A DNA stretch of 64,000 bases from Hansfordia pulvinata. Lineage: Eukaryota > Ascomycota > Sordariomycetes > Xylariales. Location: contig BJKQ01000018.1 of the NCBI GenBank assembly GCA_006538405.1, positions 327,001 through 391,000 on the forward strand. Direction: 5' to 3'. Position numbers and translations under genes: made by a program. Shown in pieces: positions 58,139 to 64,000 of this stretch. Each line of letters begins with the position of its first letter. Position 1 is the stretch's first letter. The notes beneath the pieces are model-generated. The model saw only the letters and a program-made list of their open reading frames with translations. It was not told the origin of the DNA and did not search any database.

Positions 58139-59479
58139 TCACGCGTTGCCCTCCTCCCCCTTCGCCGCCTGCGCCGTCACCGCTACCGCCAACCCGCCCG
58201 CGGCGCTCCAGCGCCTCCTCGACGCTGAGCATACCGTACTCGCCCGCTCCCGCCCCCCTGTTGTCCCCCCGCCGCCGCCGCCGCCTCCGTCCTCATCGTC
58301 CCAGTCCCGCTGCACCCGCAGCCACCCCTTCCACCCGCACGTGACCTCCGCGACGCCACCGCCGTCGAGCTCAAGCCCTGCATCGCCTAAGCCTCTTGCT
58401 CCTACCGCCGCCGCGAGCCCGGACCCGACGACGATGGAGCCCCACCACGCGCGGTCGCGGCTCGCGTGCGCGCCGTAGACCATGTGGCGCCGGGCCGCGG
58501 CGAGCGCGGCGCGCGTGGCGGCGGCCACGGCGGCTTCGGCGGCGCCGGCCGGGTCGTCGCCGCCGCCGTACGCGGGCGCCGGCAGCGGCGGGCGGTAGAC
58601 GTGGACGTGGCGCAGGTCGGCCACCGAGGCCGGGTAGTCCGGGTCCGTCGAGGTGGTGTTGGTGGTGTTGGTGGTGTTGGTGGTGTTGGTGGTGGTGGTG
58701 GTGGTTAAGGCGCTCACGCAGCGGGTGGCGTCGAAGCGGCCCTCCGGGTCGACCACGACGACGGCGTGCGAGTGAGGGGCCGCGACGAGGACCGAGATCA
58801 GGTGGTAGGCCAGGGCCAGGGGGCGGCCGGCCAGGGAGAGCACCGGGGCGGCGCCGGGGCGGGGCGGGTCGCGCGCTGGTGGCGGGCTGCGAGGGCGGCG
58901 AGGGCGGGGATCGGGATCGGGGCCGTGAGCGCGGGCTGAGGGGTCGGGGGAGCGGCGTTGGTAGCGGCGGCGGTAGCGGTGATGTGCGTATCGGTTGCTG
59001 TTGCGGCGGGGGGGTCTGTCGTTGGCGTCGAGAGGGCTGCGCGGAGGGAGGTCAGGAGCTGTGAGGGAATTTGTCAGCGATTTGTACTTTGTTCAATGGC
59101 CAGATGAATATTCTCAGTCTCGGGCGACGGCACGATCCTCCGTCCGGGGCGGCATCGCAACGCCCAAGATAGGTGAGACGCATTTGACGCGACGGTGGGA
59201 TGTGGTGCTGCTTCGGCGCGACGGCCGAAGCTCGGGGCCCCGATAAGATAAGCCAAGCCGGGGCGTGTCGAGGCGGGTGGCATCATGGGAGCACGGCATT
59301 GTGACGCTTCCGTCTCCCAACCCGCCATCCCGCCCGTCCGCCGCCACCCGCACACACGCACGCGCGGATCGCCCGACCGCGACACCTCCAGTACACCGCA
59401 TACGTACCTCCTCGAGACTCTCCTCCTCCACCTCGCCCAGCAGCTTGGCGCCCACCGACCGGGCATCTGCGGGATCCAT
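58139..59479 (-). pseudogene. XRCC2-like recombination protein gene, frameshifted
   Basis: Exon 1 is 59479-59408 (MDPADARSVGAKLLGEVEEE and LEE), donor GTACGT. Exon 2 starts at 59058 after a CACAG acceptor (LLTSLRAALS). The downstream part is in a different frame from about 58845 and runs to the stop at 58139. It reads like fungal XRCC2/RAD51 paralogues: VVVVDPEGRFDATR (Walker B region), LRHVHVYRPP, HMVYGAHASRDRAWWGSIVV and CGWKGWLRVQRDW. No GT donor lies between 59058 and 58845 on the coding strand, so an intron does not solve the frame change; a one-base indel would. The Walker A position reads LAGRPLALAYHL with no GKT/GKS. The gene is either decayed or wrongly sequenced in a GC-rich tract; a (TGGTGTTGG)n repeat (about 58650-58704) encodes Thr/Asn runs. 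It diverges from SOM1 by 124 bp. Confidence 0.6.
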
Positions 59480-59603
59480 TGCGCCGGGTCGCTCGCGGCC
59501 ACGGGCCCCAGCCGGACGGACAGCCAGGCAGACGATTGAGCGATCCGTGGATCTAGCCGAGGGAATCGGGACCGGAGAAAAGACCAGAGAGCAGAGAGGA
59601 AGA
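59480..59603. promoter_or_regulatory. Short bidirectional promoter, XRCC2-like / SOM1
   Basis: Only 124 bp separate the start codons of the XRCC2-like gene (-, 59479) and SOM1 (+, 59604). The two genes must share promoter elements, and leaders are short or overlap. No TATA box is seen. Confidence 0.55.
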
Positions 59604-60084
59604 ATGGCGCCGCCGTGCGCCGTCTTCGAGGCGTCGCAGCTGCCTTCGGCGATCCAGACCGTCGACGGGAAGAAGCGCAAGCCGGCGTCCGAGGCGGCGT
59701 CGACCAGGATCGACCTCTCGGCGTGCGAGCTGTTGGCGATGACGCAGTTCGAGTGCCGCGTCGAGAGACCCGAGATTTCGGGGAGCCCGGTGCGGTGCTG
59801 GCCGGTCCAGCGGTGGTTCCGCAGGTGAGGTTGCTTCTTTTTCTTTTGCCCCGACGTGCCTGAGGAGTTGGAGGAAGAAGAGAGGGTTGGGGTGACAGTC
59901 AAATGGCTGATGGAAGTTCTACGTTGACGAGTGACCTTGGCTAACGGAGGAATGTGCCGGTAGGTGTCAAGAAAAGAAAGGCAGCTTTATGGTCGAGACG
60001 ACTATGTGGGAGGGCACCGCCGCTGCCGAGGCCGAGGCCGCCGCCAACAAGCAAGGCGGGCGCCAGGCTGCGGCTCACACATGA
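59604..60084 (+). CDS. som1: SOM1, mitochondrial inner membrane peptidase subunit, two exons
   Basis: Exons are 59604-59824 and 59964-60084, giving 113 residues. Donor is GTGAGG and acceptor GGTAG, joined in phase 2 across an Arg codon. The family core LSACELLAMTQFECRVERPE, then VRCWPVQRWFRR, continues across the splice into CQEKKGSFMVETTMWEG. Conserved cysteines lie in FEC, RCW and RRC. SOM1 works with the Imp1/Imp2 inner membrane peptidase, which cuts sorting signals from proteins in the intermembrane space. The C-terminus is an Ala/Gln-rich tail. Without the intron the protein would end right after WFRR, losing the conserved third cysteine. Confidence 0.9.
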
Positions 60085-60695
60085 GGGCGCCGTCGAGCAT
60101 GTAAGGGCGGGCCCCATTCACTACGACATGGGGCATTATTATGCAACCACTTCCTTGCCCCGTGATTCAACCCCATCTGCGACTTCATTTCGTCGCGCGA
60201 TATCCAACAATGCTCATACTGCGAGCCGTATCGCACTCAGCTGTGTGCCTCCACCCAGACGCATTATATACCTCAGCAACAAAATCACACATGTCATGTA
60301 ACGCGCAACAGATTCACGCACCCCGTGCCCCGCGATAGGTTGATTGGCAAAGTTGGATTGCTGGGACCGTGGTGGTATAATACAAGCCGGCAGGCCCGGC
60401 CCCGGACGCTCCTCGCACAATAAACACACATACGTCTGTCTATCTTGACTTGTGCGCAGTGCACCTCCCACGCAGGCGAGCACGGCGGCGCAATCTCGCC
60501 CGCCCGCCCGCAGTCTATCGCGTCCTTGACTCCCCCGTAATCACAAAAGGAATCGCCACCCGATGGCGGTCATGAATATGTTTTTGACTTTGCGGCCCTA
60601 CCATCGCTTCCCCCTGCTCTCGGCATCGCTTTTTTTTTCGTGTCGGTCGGTCGAAGGGTTGCTGGGCGACAGGGCGGGTTCGGGCCATGGGTGGC
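60085..60695. other. Intergenic, 3' ends of SOM1 and COX9
   Basis: These convergent genes share this stretch. An AATAAA signal on the plus strand (about 60419) may end SOM1 transcripts. No gene is seen. Confidence 0.6.
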
Positions 60696-61122
60696 TTAGA
60701 TAGTGCGAGCAGCACGCTCCTCCTCGAGCTTCTTGTAGAAGTTGTCTCTGGCGACAGTGCGGGGCATGTGGTATCCGTGCCTGTTTCTGGAGTGTTAGTT
60801 TGGGTCCGGTCATTGTGTCGGGCTTTGCCGCGTGCGGCCCAGGTATTCGGGATTCGTGTATCAAGAGGGATGCGGGCGTTCGTACCAGTAGAGGCTGCCC
60901 ATGACCATTCCGAGGCCTATTATTCAGTGTAAGTATATTATCGACAGATTTGGATCGCGATCGCGCGAGGTCCGCCTTACCGAGGGCAATGCTGAGGTCG
61001 AGGACGAGGCCTCTTCGGAGCATCTGGGAGAAAAGCACGTCAGTCGGGCGGGTTCAATTGGGTCGGCGCGAGGCGGCACGGGCAGGAGCAGTGCATACAC
61101 CGGTGATGGGCTTGATGGCCAT
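60696..61122 (-). CDS. cox9: Cytochrome c oxidase subunit VIIa (Cox9), four exons
   Basis: Exons on the minus strand are 61122-61099, 61023-60981, 60916-60886 and 60780-60696, giving 60 residues. Donors are GTATGC, GTAAGG and GTACGA; acceptors CCCAG, AATAG and AACAG. The protein reads MAIKPITGMLRRGLVLDLSI and continues through a single transmembrane helix to GYHMPRTVARDNFYKKLEEE. This matches yeast Cox9 (PITG, RR, GFHM, REKFY). It is a nuclear-encoded small subunit of complex IV in the inner mitochondrial membrane. Exons of 24, 43 and 31 nt make this gene invisible to simple frame searches. The first intron choice (GTATGC rather than the GTGTAT two bases earlier) is fixed by the frame. Confidence 0.92.
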
Positions 61123-61621
61123 TGTGAGTAGTTGGGTTGGCGGGAGTGGAGAGTGTTTGCGGTGGGCGGCAGCGGCGGGCGTGAGTGAGTGGTTGAGGTC
61201 GATGTTGGTGATGGTGACTGACGGCCGTGGTTCGATTCGACGAGTCGATGCAATTGATTGCCCCGGTTATCCATTATTCCCGCGGCGGATGATTGGCCTG
61301 GTTCAGAACGGTACCTATGTAGCTCCAGCTGCGCCCGGCCCGAGATGCAGTTGGCCTGCAGCTGCGAGCTGGTAGATACTGAGGTACTTGCGGCGGTCTC
61401 GTACGACATCGGAACCTGAAGACGGTTCGGAAGTATCCTCGTACCTTCCGCGCGCGTCGAGCAAAGTGCTGAAAACACAGGAGACTGCCCCAAACAGGAC
61501 ATGGCTCGGTGTAAGGGGACTCGGAAATTCTACAAGCTGGCGCGCCCGGCATCTACACTCGCTTCTCGTCCGTCCATCCCGACGACAATCCTCACGAGGC
61601 CTGGCTCCCAACACAGCCGCC
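61123..61621. promoter_or_regulatory. Shared promoter region, COX9 / mitochondrial uL22
   Basis: A 499-bp gap separates the divergent start codons of two nuclear genes for mitochondrial proteins. Co-regulation is plausible. A GC-rich half near uL22m and scattered GTACC words are visible, but no specific factor site is claimed. Confidence 0.5.
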
Positions 61622-62836
61622 ATGAGCTTGCATCTGCCCATCCGACGTGTCGCCCAGACCGGTATGTACATGCAGCTTCCCTTTCTCAACGCCCGATCCG
61701 GCTCCAATCCCAGGACGGCCTTCAGTCCGAGTCCATCCGATGCACCACGGTCTACGGCACGGTCGAGTAGCTGACGTCGTTTCCGCATGAACAGCAAGGT
61801 CTGCCGCCTCGGCCCCCGGAAAACCGTCCCTCCTCCCGCACACCCAACGCCGAAATGCCTGGTTCAGCTGGGGAAACAAGAAGAAGGACACGCCGGTCGC
61901 CTCGGCCAAAGACCCCATGGTCAAGGAGATGAGCCGCCGCGAGCGCGAGATGAAGCTGGCCGAGAAGCTCATCAAGCGCGAGGGCGACTCCATGTTCGAC
62001 GAAGAGATCAAATCGGCCGAGAGCGCGTCCGAATCGCCCGGCGCGTCTCGCAGGACTTCGATGCAGACCGCCGCCGGCGGCCGCAGCAACATCAAGGCCC
62101 ACAACCAGCGCGAGACCGACCCGGACCCGCGCTGGAGGGTTCGCTGGCAGAAGAAGAAGGTCATGCAGATGGTCCGCGCCGGACCCAACGCCCTGTCCCG
62201 CCAGGACCGCATTGCCCTGTCCGAGAAGAAGCACACCAGCACCAGCACGCCGCTCGGTACCAGCACCAAGAAGCTCGTCCACCTTTCCCACCAGATAGTC
62301 GGCAAGTCCCTCGACGAGGCCATCACCCAGATGCGCTTCAGCAAGAAGAAGGCCGCCCGCGAGGTCCTCTACCAGCTCCAGGAAGCCCGCGATGAGGCCA
62401 ACGCCATCCGCGGCATGGGCCTGGGCTGCGCCGATGGCGCCAAGACCGGGCTCGCAAAGCCCCGCCAGATCATCACCAAGGACGGCCAGAGGCTCTCGAT
62501 CGACGACCCGACCAAGCTCTACGTTGACGAATCTTGGGTCGGCAAGGGTCCTTACCGCGGCGCCCGCGTTCACTACCGCGCCCGCTCCGCCATGAGCATC
62601 ATGTGGAGGCCCACCGCCCGTAAGTTCCCAGCCCCTCTTGCATTGCAGCACCCTTACCAACGGACGACCGACTGACATGTCACTTCTCTCCTCCAGGTCT
62701 CAGCGTCGTTCTCAAGGAAGAGAAGACGAGGATACGGCAGCACGATGAGGCGGAAGCCAAAGCCAAGGCTAAGAAGCCCTGGGTTCACCTGCCCAACCGA
62801 CCCGTCACCTCCCAGAGGCCATACTACTCGTGGTAA
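61622..62836 (+). CDS. mrpl22: Mitochondrial large ribosomal subunit protein uL22m, three exons
   Basis: Exons are 61622-61661, 61795-62619 and 62697-62836, giving 334 residues. Donors GTATGT and GTAAGT join in phase 1. The N-terminus (MSLHLPIRRVAQTARSAASA) is a basic, acid-free presequence. The uL22 domain begins near residue 150 with LVHLSHQIVGKSLDEAITQM and FSKKKAAREVLYQL, and ends with GARVHYRARSAMSIMWRPTA. uL22 lines the polypeptide exit tunnel of the mitoribosome. A long charged extension (about 30-140) is typical of fungal mitochondrial forms. The last exon ends LPNRPVTSQRPYYSW. The first exon is only 40 nt. Confidence 0.92.
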
Positions 62837-64000
62837 GGCTGGGGATGTGTCTGTTCAGGAAGGGCCCTTTCAACCCTTACCAGTGGGCGGAATGTACAGC
62901 GGAATGTATATGTAGAGATGGATTTGTAAAAAACAAGAATACCAAGGCGTGGTGGCTAAATCGGCGCCTCGGATAGATCTCTTACCAAACCTCTTCACCT
63001 GTAACACCAAGACAAGCATTGACAAGCAACTCGTTTCTTCTTTCATGTTCGCCTTGTTCAACAGCTCCGTGTGTCTATCGCACCGGCCGTCTCCGTGCCA
63101 TGTGTCGCTTGAGAGTGATAATTTCCAATCTGACTTGTCACTAGTCTATGGCATCCAGACGGCGTGGTCGTGCTCTACTTAGCCAAGTTTATCATGGGCT
63201 TCAGCCTGGCGCTTCCTAAGCGAACCTTGTACTGGGACCCAGCATGGCCCATGGCCCATGGCCTCGAAAGAGACAACAATCCTGCAGTCGAAGGCAGGAT
63301 TCAGCCGTGGCGATGGCCGTGAAGAGTTGCTCTGCAGCTCTAATATGTTCAATATTTAAAAGAAGTAAATATGGTAGAAGCGGTTTGCTGTCCGTGATGC
63401 TGTGGCACCCCGTGAGCTTGACGAGAGCTGGCCAGCTAGCTTCAAACGACAGATCACTATCTTCATCGGGCACGGAGAGTGGCCACCCAGATACCACGAA
63501 GCAGGATGTGATTTAGCTCAGCGTGCTTGGCCAAGTCTTCGGCTGGGAAACGAAATGGGGTATCATATTGAAATCGTACAAGAATAGCGCGGATCAAGCG
63601 CGGTCGAAATTCTATCTTCCCTCATGGCAAGCATCTGATACTGAATCGCTCGCTCGCTGTCTAAATTTTGAAGTTTCTATATGCAAGGAGAGAGAGGAAC
63701 ATCATCGTTTCAACCATCTCCTAGCGCGCTTATTCCACGCTCTGGCTCCGTGCCCCGCGCTCTGAGTTCGTATCGCGTTGGTCGCAATCGACTTCTTTAG
63801 GCTGCGTGCCGACCATGTCGAAGGGCTGGTGGCCATTTCGCTGTCCTTCTCTCCGCCACGCTCTGCAGTTCCCGTCTCTGTCCTCCCGCTGCTCGCCCCG
63901 CTACCGCCAAGCACAAGACCGCTGTGGCGCCAATGGTGCGAAGCGCCGGTGCCAGGCAGTGGTGACGGCGGTGGATGGAGCTCGCCGAGGGTTGAGTGAT
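62837..64000. other. Right-end intergenic region
   Basis: It holds the uL22m 3' region followed by moderately AT-rich sequence (63000-63700). No exon is recognised up to the window edge. A gene could begin beyond 64000. Confidence 0.5.

Overview
The window is nuclear DNA of a filamentous ascomycete (Pezizomycotina, most likely a Sordariomycete). The evidence is short GT-AG introns with fungal donors, fungus-specific families (CFEM, SOM1, fungal uL22m), CT-rich leaders and a large AT-rich block carrying repeat-induced point mutation (RIP). No CRISPR array, rRNA gene or convincing tRNA gene was found.

Layout. Positions 72-12991 hold a Ty1/copia element (143-bp LTRs, GAGCC target duplication) interrupted by a Ty3/gypsy element (184-bp LTRs, GATAC/GATAT target duplication). 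Both are dead: nearly every reading frame is full of TAA/TAG codons made by C-to-T change. Normal GC-rich DNA resumes sharply at about 12.85 kb. Then come a secreted protein-kinase-like gene (15.7-17.1 kb, +) convergent with a secreted class 3 lipase (17.8-19.4, -), and the U4/U6 recycling factor Prp24 (20.9-24.1, -). A gene-poor stretch of about 12.7 kb follows (24.1-36.8). Next is a run of three secreted or surface proteins: a CFEM membrane protein (36.8-37.9), a repeat-peptide precursor with dibasic sites (39.3-39.7) and an orphan secreted protein (40.9-41.5).

The right half holds housekeeping genes and some oddities: RACK1/cpc-2 with a U24/snR24 C/D snoRNA in its last intron (42.4-43.8, -), TAF8 (44.9-46.0, -), an LRR-plus-kinase gene resembling a bacterial family (47.6-49.4, +), a gene-free 5 kb, an isochorismatase-like hydrolase (54.5-55.4, +), and an AlkB-like dioxygenase gene and an XRCC2-like gene, each with an apparent frameshift (56.0-57.5 and 58.1-59.5). 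Last comes a compact mitochondrial trio: SOM1, COX9 and mitochondrial ribosomal protein uL22m (59.6-62.8). Several neighbours are divergent and share short intergenic promoters (XRCC2-like/SOM1, COX9/uL22m).

The strongest leads are: the bacterial-type LRR-kinase; the small secreted precursor with two related peptide units after basic cleavage-like sites; the secreted kinase-like protein lacking the catalytic Asp; the intronic snoRNA; the RIP boundary lying inside the outer LTRs; and the two adjacent DNA-repair genes that both look frameshifted. Exon joins were built by hand from reading-frame continuity and splice consensus. Family assignments rest on motif recognition, not on a search.
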